From: CAZNPH01 sp964574985
GTDB taxonomy: Bacteria > Bacteroidota > Bacteroidia > Bacteroidales > SM23-62
Reading direction: 5' to 3'
NCBI GenBank assembly: GCA_964574985.1
Contig: CAZNPH010000016.1
Span: 22,611 to 86,610 of the forward strand
DNA: 64,000 nucleotides
Shown piece by piece: positions 1-9,073 of this stretch. Every line of letters begins with the position of its first letter. Positions within the stretch are counted from its first letter, which is position 1. The position numbers were made by a program, and so were the translations under genes. Under the pieces are notes generated by a model. It was not told where the DNA came from and ran no database searches. It saw nothing but the letters and a program-made list of their open reading frames with translations.

Positions 1-1306
1 CCTCCCCGAAAAGGAAGGCACCCAAGATGCTGCGGATCCGGGTTCTTACCGGGCCTGCCGCTTCGAGGTCAATGGTTTCCAGTACCGTTTTGTCCGGATC
101 CATCAAACGGTCCTGATCCTGGGCATAATACCCCAGATCTACATTGTAACCGCTTCTGACGGCACCTTCGTGGTCCAGGTCTCCCGCTATGATCCTTGAC
201 AAAGTGGTTTTTCCTTCACCGTTGCGTCCTACAAAGGCAAGCCGGTCTCGCCTTTCGATCACCATATTCACATCCCGGAAAACCAGTTGGTCACCAAAAC
301 TTTTGGCCACACCCGAGAGTTCGGCAACGATCCTTCCCGAACGCCGTGACATGGAAAAATTGAGGTTCATTTCAGGAATATGGTCCGGTCCGGTTTCCAC
401 CGGATCCATTTTCTCCAGCTTCCGGATCCTTGACTGTACCTGTTTCGCCTTGGTCGCCTTATACCGGAACCGGTCAATAAATTGTTGCTCTGCCTGGATC
501 TTCCGCTGCTGATTCCTGTATGCCGCCGTCTGATGCTCCTGCCTCTCCTGCCTGATGTTTACAAAACCGGAATAGGAAACCGGGCAATCGTACATCCGGC
601 CGTTGAACAATTCGATGGTCCGGCGGGTCACCCCATCCAGAAAGGCCCGGTCATGGGAAACAAGGAATACGGCTCCGTCATAGTCCCCGAGGAATTCTTC
701 CAGCCAGCGTATGGATTCGATGTCCAGGTGATTGGTCGGCTCGTCAAGCAACAACACATCCGGGGCTTCCAGAAGGAGACGCGCCAACTCGATGCGCATC
801 CTCCAGCCTCCGCTGAATTCTTCACAGGACCGCTCAATATCCTTCTGCTCAAAACCCAGTCCGGTCAGCATCCGTTCAACCCTGGCATCTGCAAGATCGC
901 CGTTAAGCATCCGGTACCGTTCATTCATTTCGGCCAGCTGATCCAGCCGCCCGGCATATTCAGCGGATTCAAAATCTTTTCTGCGGCCGATTTGTTCATT
1001 GAGGGCGGTGATCTTTTTTTCCAGGGCAACGATCTCCCTGAGTCCGCTCCTTGCTTCTTCAAAAGTTGTTCTCTTTCCGCCGAGCACCATTTGCTGGGGC
1101 AGGTAACCAATGCGAAGATCGCCGGTGATCTCCACCCTGCCCGAACTGGGTTTCATCAATCCGGCAATGATCCTGAAAAGCGTGGTTTTGCCTGAACCGT
1201 TCCTTCCCACCAGTCCGATCCTGTCCCGGGGATTGATGACGAATGTAACCCCGGAAAATACATCGAAGGCGCCAAACCGGGCAGATATGTTGTCAACCGA
1301 TATCAC
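1..1306 (-). CDS. ABC-F family ATP-binding protein, 3' part outside the window
   Basis: Cytosolic tandem-ATPase protein of the ABC-F type (Uup/YdiF/EttA relatives, which act on ribosomes or translation; no membrane domain). Reading the reverse complement gives Walker A GRNGSGKTT at about residues 34-42, a signature FSGGWRMRIELA, Walker B LLLDEPTNHLD near residue 185, the linker, and a second Walker A GRNGEGKTT near residue 360. The frame stays open to base 1, so about 435 residues are present of the roughly 620-650 usual; the second signature and Walker B lie outside. I chose the GTG at 1306 because no ATG precedes the conserved ISVDNIS start; the true start could be slightly upstream. It is divergent from rlmD, with only 47 bases between them. 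Family is clear, exact subgroup is not. Confidence 0.88.
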   Translation of the reverse strand, partial: MISVDNISARFGAFDVFSGVTFVINPRDRIGLVGRNGSGKTTLFRIIAGLMKPSSGRVEITGDLRIGYLPQQMVLGGKRTTFEEARSGLREIVALEKKITALNEQIGRRKDFESAEYAGRLDQLAEMNERYRMLNGDLADARVERMLTGLGFEQKDIERSCEEFSGGWRMRIELARLLLEAPDVLLLDEPTNHLDIESIRWLEEFLGDYDGAVFLVSHDRAFLDGVTRRTIELFNGRMYDCPVSYSGFVNIRQERQEHQTAAYRNQQRKIQAEQQFIDRFRYKATKAKQVQSRIRKLEKMDPVETGPDHIPEMNLNFSMSRRSGRIVAELSGVAKSFGDQLVFRDVNMVIERRDRLAFVGRNGEGKTTLSRIIAGDLDHEGAVRSGYNVDLGYYAQDQDRLMDPDKTVLETIDLEAAGPVRTRIRSILGAFLFGE

Positions 1307-1353
1307 GGACTTGATTATCTTTGCAAAAAAAGCAAAAATCGTACAATAAATAA

Positions 1354-2763
1354 ATGGAAAAAAAGGATATGCCCTTGTTGAAGGAGATAGAAATTACCGG
1401 AATTGCCGCCCGGGGAAAAGCGCTGGCCAGAGCGGAGAACAGGGTGGTATTCTGTACCGGGGCCGTACCGGGCGATGTGGTGGATCTGAAGGTTACCCGG
1501 AAAAGGAAAAAACATCTTGAAGCCGTTCCGGTTTTTTTTCATAAATATTCCGGAAAGAGAGCCGAACCTTTCTGCAGGCACTTCGGAACCTGCGGGGGAT
1601 GCCGGTGGCAAAACCTGAAGTATGAAGAACAACTCAGGTTCAAACAGCAGGAAGTAACGGATGCCTTTGAGCGGATCGCGAAGATCCCCCCCGGCAAAGC
1701 CGAGCCCATTCTCCCTTCCGGAAGGACCCGTTTTTACAGGAACAAGCTTGAATATACCTTTTCGAACAGAAGGTGGCTGACAGAAGACGAGATCGAAAAA
1801 CAGGAAACCATTGAAGATAGAAATGCACTGGGATTCCACGTACCCGGCATGTTCAGCAAGGTGGTGGATATCCGGGAATGCTTTCTTCAGTCAGGACCAT
1901 CTGACCGCATCAGGTCGGAGATACGCCGGTATGCAGATGAAAGGAAGCTGGAATTTTACGACATCACGGAACACAAAGGTCTTCTGAGGAACCTGATCAT
2001 CCGGACCACGGGAACAAATGAGACCATGGTGGTCATGGTTTTCGGATACAGGGATGAGCCGGAGATAAACGGACTCATGGAGCATATTGCTTCCCGCTTT
2101 CCGGAGGTTACTTCCCTGATGGTCTGCATCAATCCCAAGCTGAACGATGCGATCCATGATCTGGAAGTTGTGCCGTACCGCGGAAAGGATCATATTACCG
2201 AGGAGGTGAACGGACTCAAATTCAGGATCGGGGCCAAATCTTTTTTTCAGACCAATACCCTGCAGGCAGAAAAGCTTTACCGTCTCGTGGCAGATTATGC
2301 AGGACTTACCGGGAGGGAAACGGTCTGGGATCTGTATACGGGAACAGGCAGCATTGCCAATTTCATTGCAGGCAGGGCCCGGAAAGTTACCGGCATTGAG
2401 AACATCCGGGAAGCGGTAAGGGATGCCCGGGAAAATGCCGCCCTGAACGGAATAACCAACACAACTTTTATTGAAGGGGATGCCGGGGAAGTGATTTCTA
2501 CGGATATACCAGCCGGTGGCTCATCTCCGCAGGTTGTCATTACCGACCCCCCCAGGGCCGGTATGCACAAAAACGTACTTCGGCAGCTGCTTTCCGTCCT
2601 GCCGGAAAGAATTGTTTATGTCAGTTGCAATCCGGCCACCCAGGCCCGGGACGTGGCTGTTCTGGGTGAACAATATGCACTGGAAAAGATCAGGCCGGTG
2701 GATATGTTCCCCCATACATTTCATGTTGAAAACGTGGCCCTGCTGACCAGAAAAGACCGGTGA
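1354..2763 (+). CDS. rlmD: 23S rRNA (uracil-5-)-methyltransferase, RumA/RlmD type
   Basis: SAM-dependent enzyme that makes 5-methyluridine in 23S rRNA. The 469-residue length fits the family. The N-terminal ~60 residues look like a TRAM RNA-binding domain (ITGIAARGKALAR). Cys74, Cys80 and Cys83 (CRHFGTCGGC) plus a later Cys in DIREC are the expected 4Fe-4S ligands. The C-terminal Rossmann domain has the SAM motif DLYTGTGSIANF, the PPRAG motif and catalytic Cys in YVSCNPAT near residue 425. The following gene starts 3 bases after the stop, so the two are probably cotranscribed. Bacteroidota paralogues can modify other uridines, so the exact target base is inferred. Confidence 0.92.
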   Translation: MEKKDMPLLKEIEITGIAARGKALARAENRVVFCTGAVPGDVVDLKVTRKRKKHLEAVPVFFHKYSGKRAEPFCRHFGTCGGCRWQNLKYEEQLRFKQQEVTDAFERIAKIPPGKAEPILPSGRTRFYRNKLEYTFSNRRWLTEDEIEKQETIEDRNALGFHVPGMFSKVVDIRECFLQSGPSDRIRSEIRRYADERKLEFYDITEHKGLLRNLIIRTTGTNETMVVMVFGYRDEPEINGLMEHIASRFPEVTSLMVCINPKLNDAIHDLEVVPYRGKDHITEEVNGLKFRIGAKSFFQTNTLQAEKLYRLVADYAGLTGRETVWDLYTGTGSIANFIAGRARKVTGIENIREAVRDARENAALNGITNTTFIEGDAGEVISTDIPAGGSSPQVVITDPPRAGMHKNVLRQLLSVLPERIVYVSCNPATQARDVAVLGEQYALEKIRPVDMFPHTFHVENVALLTRKDR

Positions 2764-2766
2764 TCA

Positions 2767-3459
2767 ATGATATGTAAAACTACCGTGATCCATCAATACA
2801 TCCGGGTGATCAGGCATTTGCTGATCATTGCCATGGTAATGTATTCCGTTCACGTGCCTGCCCCGGCCTCTGCACAGGAAACCGACGGGCAACTATGGAC
2901 CAGTGCCCAGCTCCGGAGAGAATTCGGAAAAAGCAGGTTGTTTGCCGAAGGCGGATACCGGATGAACGAAAATATTTCCAATGCGATGACAGGTTACGGA
3001 GAGTTCGGACTCATGTCACGGATCAGGCCTTTCCTCCGGCTCAGCATCACCTACCGGTACATGGGCCGGATCAGGGAAAATGCATGGCACAGGTTGTATA
3101 CCGACCTGCATCTGAGGAACCGTTTCGCCCCTTTCCAGTTCATCCTCCGGACGAGATTCCAGTCGGATTTTGAGAAAAACCGTGACATGCAGCCGGCCAT
3201 ACGTGAAAGGATCAATATCCGGTACATACCGGATCAGGTCCCCCTCCGGCCATATTGCGCCTCGGAAATATTTTTCAATCCTTCCGGGAACGAGAAAGAA
3301 TTCGAACAATGGAGGCTGGATCTGGGCATGGAATACAGGTTCGCCGGCAATCACCGGATCAGTCTGTTCTACAGACGCCAGAACCGTTTCAATATTCTCA
3401 TCCCGGGCAATGCCAACATCCTCGGGATGGCCTATGTCCTTGAGATGTTTCCGGAATAA
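2767..3459 (+). CDS. DUF2490-type outer-membrane-like protein
   Basis: A 230-residue exported protein of unknown function. It has an N-terminal hydrophobic stretch (HLLIIAMVMYSVHVPAPASA) ending in a plausible signal-peptidase site before QETDGQLW. The rest alternates aromatic and charged residues with repeated short strands (AQLRREFGKSRLFAEGGYRMNEN, LRLSITYRYMGRIR, HRISLFYRRQN), as expected of a small beta-barrel. This layout fits DUF2490 proteins of Bacteroidota. The annotated ATG may be a few residues upstream of the true start, since the first 16 residues are not signal-like. It follows rlmD by 3 bases, with no evident functional link. Confidence 0.7.
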   Translation: MICKTTVIHQYIRVIRHLLIIAMVMYSVHVPAPASAQETDGQLWTSAQLRREFGKSRLFAEGGYRMNENISNAMTGYGEFGLMSRIRPFLRLSITYRYMGRIRENAWHRLYTDLHLRNRFAPFQFILRTRFQSDFEKNRDMQPAIRERINIRYIPDQVPLRPYCASEIFFNPSGNEKEFEQWRLDLGMEYRFAGNHRISLFYRRQNRFNILIPGNANILGMAYVLEMFPE

Positions 3460-3502
3460 AGCTCCGGACATTCCGTGAACGGAGGATATCCGGCAACGGC
3501 TG

Positions 3503-5128
3503 TTATGCCCTGAAGGGCCTGGGGCGGTCCTTCACATTCTGAAAGGCGTCGAGGGCGATGTTCACATCTTCGATGATCTGGAAATCATACATCCCCACAC
3601 ACAGGAAGTCCGCACCTTTCCGGATGCAGTATTCAAATGCATCCTCCGGCCTGATGGATCCGGCAGCCAGTGTTTTGAACGCGACCCAGGGCTGCTCGAG
3701 TTCCCGCATGTAGTTTTCGGTTTCCGCCGGATCAAAGCAGTACATGTTGTCATGCCAGGTAGGATGCCGGGCCGACCAGTAATCGTGTGAGTGCATGGTC
3801 TTCATCCAGAAATCGGGTTTCATGCCCAGTTCCACACACTTCCTGATGGTCTGTATCTTATGCGCACCGATACCCAGGGGTTTGTTGTTGTCACGGATCA
3901 ACTGCATTACCTTTTGCAGCTTGTCAATCTCATTGTGCTCAATGTAATAATCCGATGTTTCTCCCTGAATGTAACAGGCGTCTGCCCCGTCATCAATGGA
4001 TCCCTGCACGATGCCCAGGTACTTTTCAAAATCCATGGGACGGGGGCCTTCCGAAGTATATTCTAGTCCGGCACAATCGGTAACAAACTTAATGTCGCCG
4101 TATCCCTCGTTCCAGTATTCGGTCATCAGGGGCATGACCACCGCATTGGACAAAAGGGTGTCCACCCCGCTTTGTTCGGCCAGCATCAGCGTCCGGAAGA
4201 TCCTGTCCTTCTGATGATAGTGAAGTACAAGATTGGAAACGTAGATCAGGTCCCTGGAATGCACATAACCGCTCAGGAGGTTCCCCCCGAGGATCAGTTT
4301 GGAGGTCTCCATGGCACCCAGCATTCCTTTGGGCATGGCACCGGTTAATTTTGAAGTTTCCCCGGTAAACTTCTTCCCCTTGAGATCCTTCAGGGCCAGT
4401 CTGTCTGATCCTGCCTGGATTTGCTGGACAAAGCGTTTGGTGACCCCTGATGTGGCATCCACCAGGTTCTGCTCTTCCATGCTGTCCATCCGGGTCTTGC
4501 GAATGGCACCGTATACCACGGCACCCAGGAAAGGAAGGGTGGCCAGATGCTTCAGCACTTCCCTCCTCCGGATCCGGCCGGGATCTGCTTCCGCCGGTGC
4601 CGGGGATCCGGTTGCTTCCTGGCCGGGCTGACCGTGATCCATCTTGTGGATGGGCTTTTCCCCGGACCGCTGGAGGAGTCTGTCCAGGCCCAGAAATTTA
4701 CCGGTGGGAAAGAACATCAGCACCAGAAGCGCCAGCATCTCGATCAGGTCCTTGCTCACGATCAGATAGGCCCCTTCCCTGAAAAAGCCCGGATCGGAAA
4801 AGACCGGGGGATGAGAAATGTAATACATAAACAGCAATAAGATTCCCGCCCCCTGGGACAGACGGGTAAAGAGTCCGAGCATCAGTCCCAGTCCGATCAG
4901 GCAGAGGGCAAAAATATTCAGTGAATTCACCAGATGAACGGATGCTTCGCTTCCGGCCATTGAATGGAACATTCCGGCAAGCGGTCCGGTGGCGCTTTCC
5001 AGGTAACCCGCTGCTGTCCAGGACGGGTCCATAAGCTTGGTAATGCCTTCATACAGGAAATGCCAGCCGATGCCGATCCTGAGAACAGTCAGCGCATAAT
5101 ATGCGGCTTTTTGCTTTTTATTGTTCAT
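3503..5128 (-). CDS. Fusion of DoxX-like membrane domain and an exported TIM-barrel-like domain
   Basis: 541 residues in two parts. Residues ~1-165 form a four-helix DoxX-like membrane domain (LRIGIGWHFLYEGITKLMDP, later helices at LNIFALCLIGLGLMLG, GILLLFMYYISH and LIEMLALLVLMFFPTG). A hydrophilic linker leads to RIRRREVLKHLATLPFLGA, a twin-arginine-like sequence in the middle of the protein. Residues ~215-541 are soluble, with a DCAGLEYTSEGP segment, GADACYIQGETSDYY, GIGAHKIQTIRKCVELGMKPDF and a final AAGSIRPEDAFEYCIRKGADFLCVGMYDF, the last resembling the phosphate-binding end of a TIM barrel. I do not know the reaction. DoxX domains elsewhere accompany redox or respiratory functions. It precedes the GH127 gene's 3' end on the same strand by 85 bases. 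Confidence 0.7.
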   Translation of the reverse strand: MNNKKQKAAYYALTVLRIGIGWHFLYEGITKLMDPSWTAAGYLESATGPLAGMFHSMAGSEASVHLVNSLNIFALCLIGLGLMLGLFTRLSQGAGILLLFMYYISHPPVFSDPGFFREGAYLIVSKDLIEMLALLVLMFFPTGKFLGLDRLLQRSGEKPIHKMDHGQPGQEATGSPAPAEADPGRIRRREVLKHLATLPFLGAVVYGAIRKTRMDSMEEQNLVDATSGVTKRFVQQIQAGSDRLALKDLKGKKFTGETSKLTGAMPKGMLGAMETSKLILGGNLLSGYVHSRDLIYVSNLVLHYHQKDRIFRTLMLAEQSGVDTLLSNAVVMPLMTEYWNEGYGDIKFVTDCAGLEYTSEGPRPMDFEKYLGIVQGSIDDGADACYIQGETSDYYIEHNEIDKLQKVMQLIRDNNKPLGIGAHKIQTIRKCVELGMKPDFWMKTMHSHDYWSARHPTWHDNMYCFDPAETENYMRELEQPWVAFKTLAAGSIRPEDAFEYCIRKGADFLCVGMYDFQIIEDVNIALDAFQNVKDRPRPFRA

Positions 5129-5213
5129 GTCGACAGGATTTTATACCAGTGTTCTCACTATCTCACCACTTTCCCAAAGATATTAATAAAATAACAAATC
5201 CCCCCGGAATTCC

Positions 5214-7115
5214 CTATTCCGAGTAAGAAGGGATCCACATCCTGAATTCATCAATTCCGGGGGCCTGACTTCCGGCCGAAGCGTAATCCACCAGGGTGAT
5301 CATGGTTTTTCTTCCGTGCACCCTTCCCTCGGTCAGAAACTTCACCTGCGGGATATTCTGGCCGTCCGGTACGGGAGATATGGATAGTTCCGGGGTTCCG
5401 GTTTTGCGGATCATGGTAAAACCGGCCGGTGTGGCGTACCGGCTGTCGACGGCCAGCATCAGGGGGCCGTATTTAACCGCCAGCCGCTCTTCTTCCTCTA
5501 TCTCCGCTTCAAAAAAGTCAAACTTCATCTCCAGTTCGAGCCGGACGCGGTGGCTGCCTTCTGTCCATTCATTGCCCACCACCATATATCCGTTCTTAAT
5601 TCCGGGATCCACTTCCTCACCGTCCACTGTAACTTTCGCCTGTTCACACCACCCGGGTTTTCTCAGCAACAGATCAAAGCTCATGTCCCTTTTGGTTTCC
5701 ACGGAAATGTTTACTTCTCCGTCTTTGGGATACCGGGTCTCCTGGTCAATCACAACCGTTGGCTGACCGACCCGGGCCGTGGTGGCGGACGGGGTATACA
5801 GGTTCACCATGATCTCACTGCCATTCTGCATATAAACATAGCCCGGCAAATAAGACATTATTTTCATGCCCCGGTAGCGGCAGCAGCTGTACTGGCCGGG
5901 GTCTTTCTGATGTATCTTGTAACCGAAATTGCCCTGGTAATAGGAAAAATCGCTGCCATCCAGTGCCTGGGCGCCGATCAGGTGATTGTACAATGTTTTT
6001 TCCAGTTCGTCAAAATATTTTGATTCCCCTGTATAACGGGCCAGTTCGGCGCTGAATTTCATCCATCCCATGGCGACACAGTTCTCATTGGGCTTTAAAT
6101 CATTGCTCAGGTCCACCGGGGTGTTCCCCACACCGAAATTGAAGTGTTCCCCTATGGTCCCGTTCCCGGTCTGCCTGATGTATTTTGTGCGCAGGCATGA
6201 CCAGTAATTCTTTGCAGCATCCAGATATTTTTCATCACCGGTGATCCGGTACATTTCCAGCACGCCGAAATATATGATGAACATCTCGATCCCTTTGGTA
6301 CAGCCAATCATACTGCTGATGGCCCAGACAGGTGCCTTGTTGGGAACAGTGATCACTTTGATGGTGGAATTTTCAAGTTTTTTTATGATGAATTCCGCAA
6401 AATCCAGATACAGCTTCTTGCCTGTAAGCCTGTACAGGTGGGCAATCTCTTCCAGGATGGTGGCATGCTGGATCCCCTGGTTAAGTCCGTACAGAATATC
6501 CGGGGTATCGGAATACAGATATGCATTGGCAAGATAATCCGCGCATTTCATAGCGGCTTCCAGGGCTTTTTCATTGCCGGTCCATTCATAGTGGGCCAAA
6601 AGACCTTTGATGACAAAATTCTGGTTCCACACGCTGAAAGTATAGTCAAACTCCAGCCCTTCATGGTAAGTTCCCAGGTAACCGCTTTCCGGCTGGTTCC
6701 GGATGATGCCGGCGACGATCTCCCTGTTCCTTTCCAGTATCTCCCGTTTCTGAAATGATTTGTAAAAGAAAGGTGCGGCGGTCAGGTAATGGCCGACAAA
6801 TTCGGGTTCGGCATACCAGGGATCATGGGTTTCCTCAAACACACGGACCAGCTCATCCTTATCGATCTTCATGTACAGATTTTCCATGTTCTTGCGGCAG
6901 CGGTCTTCGAGTATCCCCCCCGTGAGGCGGGTTACGCCGTTGGGCAGATATTCAATGGGCGGATTCACCACCGCGTGCTGCTTCCCCGTTTCTGCATCCC
7001 GTGGTGAGCGGTCGCAGGCCGTAAAAACGGTCAGAAGGAGGATGCACAAAACAGCTGTTCTGTCAATGGCGGCACGGACAAAGGACAAGGGTGAAGTAAC
7101 GGGGTTTGCTTTCAT
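5214..7115 (-). CDS. GH127-family glycoside hydrolase, beta-L-arabinofuranosidase-like lipoprotein
   Basis: Glycoside hydrolase of the former DUF1680 family, whose characterised members release beta-L-arabinofuranose using a zinc-held cysteine nucleophile. Visible support: the Glu-x-Cys motif ENCVAMGW and the paired cysteines YSCCRYRG, which match the catalytic Glu/Cys and zinc Cys residues of the family, plus the (alpha/alpha) barrel repeats (YLTGKKLYLDFAEFI, YRITGDEKYLDAAKNYW). I chose the ATG at 7115 over upstream ones because it places a signal peptide AVLCILLLTVFTAC in normal position, with a likely lipid-anchored Cys. About 633 residues is usual length. Surface or periplasmic action on plant arabinan or pectin side chains is inferred. 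Confidence 0.86.
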   Translation of the reverse strand: MKANPVTSPLSFVRAAIDRTAVLCILLLTVFTACDRSPRDAETGKQHAVVNPPIEYLPNGVTRLTGGILEDRCRKNMENLYMKIDKDELVRVFEETHDPWYAEPEFVGHYLTAAPFFYKSFQKREILERNREIVAGIIRNQPESGYLGTYHEGLEFDYTFSVWNQNFVIKGLLAHYEWTGNEKALEAAMKCADYLANAYLYSDTPDILYGLNQGIQHATILEEIAHLYRLTGKKLYLDFAEFIIKKLENSTIKVITVPNKAPVWAISSMIGCTKGIEMFIIYFGVLEMYRITGDEKYLDAAKNYWSCLRTKYIRQTGNGTIGEHFNFGVGNTPVDLSNDLKPNENCVAMGWMKFSAELARYTGESKYFDELEKTLYNHLIGAQALDGSDFSYYQGNFGYKIHQKDPGQYSCCRYRGMKIMSYLPGYVYMQNGSEIMVNLYTPSATTARVGQPTVVIDQETRYPKDGEVNISVETKRDMSFDLLLRKPGWCEQAKVTVDGEEVDPGIKNGYMVVGNEWTEGSHRVRLELEMKFDFFEAEIEEEERLAVKYGPLMLAVDSRYATPAGFTMIRKTGTPELSISPVPDGQNIPQVKFLTEGRVHGRKTMITLVDYASAGSQAPGIDEFRMWIPSYSE

Positions 7116-7212
7116 TTGGGGGGGTTTGAAGTTTATTTGATGATCAGGCATTAAAATTATCAAGTCCTGATAAATTTTCCAAGTTACCGGTCATGGAAGC
7201 ATAAGCTCCGGT

Positions 7213-8925
7213 TTATTCAGGGAGTTTTTCGCCGGGCCATTCTTTCCTGAAATCCTTCCAGTACTGCCGGACGGTTGACCGGATCTCCCGGTGCAGGAAC
7301 AGTATCCCGGCCAGATTGGGAATGGCCATCATGGCGATGGTGATGTAGCTGACAGCCCAGACAATCGTGGTATCGGTAAATGAAGCGAAGAAGAATCCGG
7401 CCACATAGACCAGCCGGTAATAAACCACATACCGGGAGCCGAAAAGGTATGTCACCGCCCTGCCCCCGTAATATGACCAGGAGATGGCCGTGGAAAAAGC
7501 GAACAGGAGAAGCCCGATGGAAACAATATACTGTCCCCAGTCCCCCAGAATGCTTCTCTTGAATGCTTCGGCGGTTAAGGGAGCACTGTGCATCAGTGAT
7601 TTGCCTGAAATGGTCCAGCTTTCATCCTGTTCGTTCAACCTCCCCTTTTCAACCGGAATTTTACCGGTGAATTCCCGGTCGTCCTGATAAACGGTCACCG
7701 ATTCGGCCACGGACCGGGCATGAAGAAAAGTGATTTCGTTCTGGATATGGCCGTCCTCCACTTCAAGTGATCCGGAAAAAACCGGCAGGGCTTCCTTTTC
7801 CGCGAGAAATGAAGCCAGTTTTTTCCTGTCCGCCGGATCCTTTTCGTTATACTGCCCTTCCACAATGATCATGTCGGCCACCTGGAACCGGTTATCGATC
7901 TTCTCTTTCCATACCCCCGTCGACAACAACACGAGTCCGGTCAGCGTACAAATGACAATGGTATCGATAAATGGTTCCAGAATGGCCACCAGTCCTTCCG
8001 AGACCGGTTCATGCGCCCGGGCCGCCGAGTGTGCGATGGGGGCCGAACCCTGGCCGGCCTCATTGGAGAACAATCCCCGGTTGACCCCCCGGTTGGCCGC
8101 GAAGGCAACGGAAGCACCCAGGAATCCCCCGGCAGCCGCCGTGCCTGTAAGGGCGTCCCTGAAAATGGCAACAAAGGAAGGGATGATATTCTGATAATTG
8201 GTACATATCACCAGCAGGGCACCGGTGAAATAGATCAGGGCCATGGCCGGAACCAGCCTTGATGTCACCCTGGCGATCCTTTTGATCCCGCCGACAATGA
8301 CCAGTCCGAGCAAAAATGCAAGCACCGCCCCGGTTATGGCATGGCGCAGTCCGAACGTGGAAAAAATGGAATTGGATATGCTGTTGATCTGGGGCAGGTT
8401 GCCGGTGCCGAAAGATGAAAATATGGTGGCCACGGCAAAAAAAGCACCCAGCCAGACGCCGATCCTGAACGACTTTCCGTTGTTCAGTTTCAGGTTCAGC
8501 CGCTTTTTCATATAGTACATGGGGCCTCCCGAAACCGTCCCGTCCGGAAGGATATCCCGGTACTTGTGGGAAATGGTGACCTCCACGAACTTTGTGGTCA
8601 TGCCCAGCATGGCGGTGATCAGCATCCAGAAAAGCGCCGCGGGTCCGCCCAGATGAATGGCCAGGGCCACCCCGGCAATGTTGCCTGTTCCCACCGTACC
8701 GGAGAGGGCCGTGGAAAGGGCCTGGAAATGAGTGGCATCTCCCACATCGCCGGCCCTGTCAAATTTGCCTTTGACCACTTTTACGGCATGGCGGAAATAA
8801 CGGAATTGGGGAAACTTCAGATAAAGGGTGAAAAATATCCCGGTGCCCAGAAGCAGAATGACGAACCAGGAGCTCCCGCCTATGTAGCTGTCGAGGAATA
8901 TGAGAAAATCATGTACCCGTTGCAT
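7213..8925 (-). CDS. Sodium:alanine symporter family (AGCS) transporter
   Basis: Inner-membrane amino-acid:sodium symporter. Family hallmarks are FPQFRYFRHAVKVV near the start, LSGTVGTGNIAGVALAIHLGGPAALFWM, GGPMYYMKKR and NRGLFSNEAGQGSAPIAHSAA. About ten hydrophobic helices are visible. At 570 residues it is longer than typical 450-480-residue members; the excess is a hydrophilic insertion at about residues 345-455 (from WKEKIDNRFQ to LMHSAPLTAE) that should form a soluble domain between helices. Transported amino acid cannot be told from sequence. It stands alone, divergent from the caspase-like gene across a 148-base gap. Confidence 0.88.
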   Translation of the reverse strand: MQRVHDFLIFLDSYIGGSSWFVILLLGTGIFFTLYLKFPQFRYFRHAVKVVKGKFDRAGDVGDATHFQALSTALSGTVGTGNIAGVALAIHLGGPAALFWMLITAMLGMTTKFVEVTISHKYRDILPDGTVSGGPMYYMKKRLNLKLNNGKSFRIGVWLGAFFAVATIFSSFGTGNLPQINSISNSIFSTFGLRHAITGAVLAFLLGLVIVGGIKRIARVTSRLVPAMALIYFTGALLVICTNYQNIIPSFVAIFRDALTGTAAAGGFLGASVAFAANRGVNRGLFSNEAGQGSAPIAHSAARAHEPVSEGLVAILEPFIDTIVICTLTGLVLLSTGVWKEKIDNRFQVADMIIVEGQYNEKDPADRKKLASFLAEKEALPVFSGSLEVEDGHIQNEITFLHARSVAESVTVYQDDREFTGKIPVEKGRLNEQDESWTISGKSLMHSAPLTAEAFKRSILGDWGQYIVSIGLLLFAFSTAISWSYYGGRAVTYLFGSRYVVYYRLVYVAGFFFASFTDTTIVWAVSYITIAMMAIPNLAGILFLHREIRSTVRQYWKDFRKEWPGEKLPE

Positions 8926-9073
8926 ATTTGCCAGCTGGGAAATGCATTCTGAACTGACAAATGTAAGAATATTTTAACTTCCGTCCAGAGTGCCGGGCAC
9001 CTTGATATTGTCCGGTTTTTCTCCGAATTTTGTATATTGGTAAATCAGGATCGGGATCCTTACTCCATACGGT

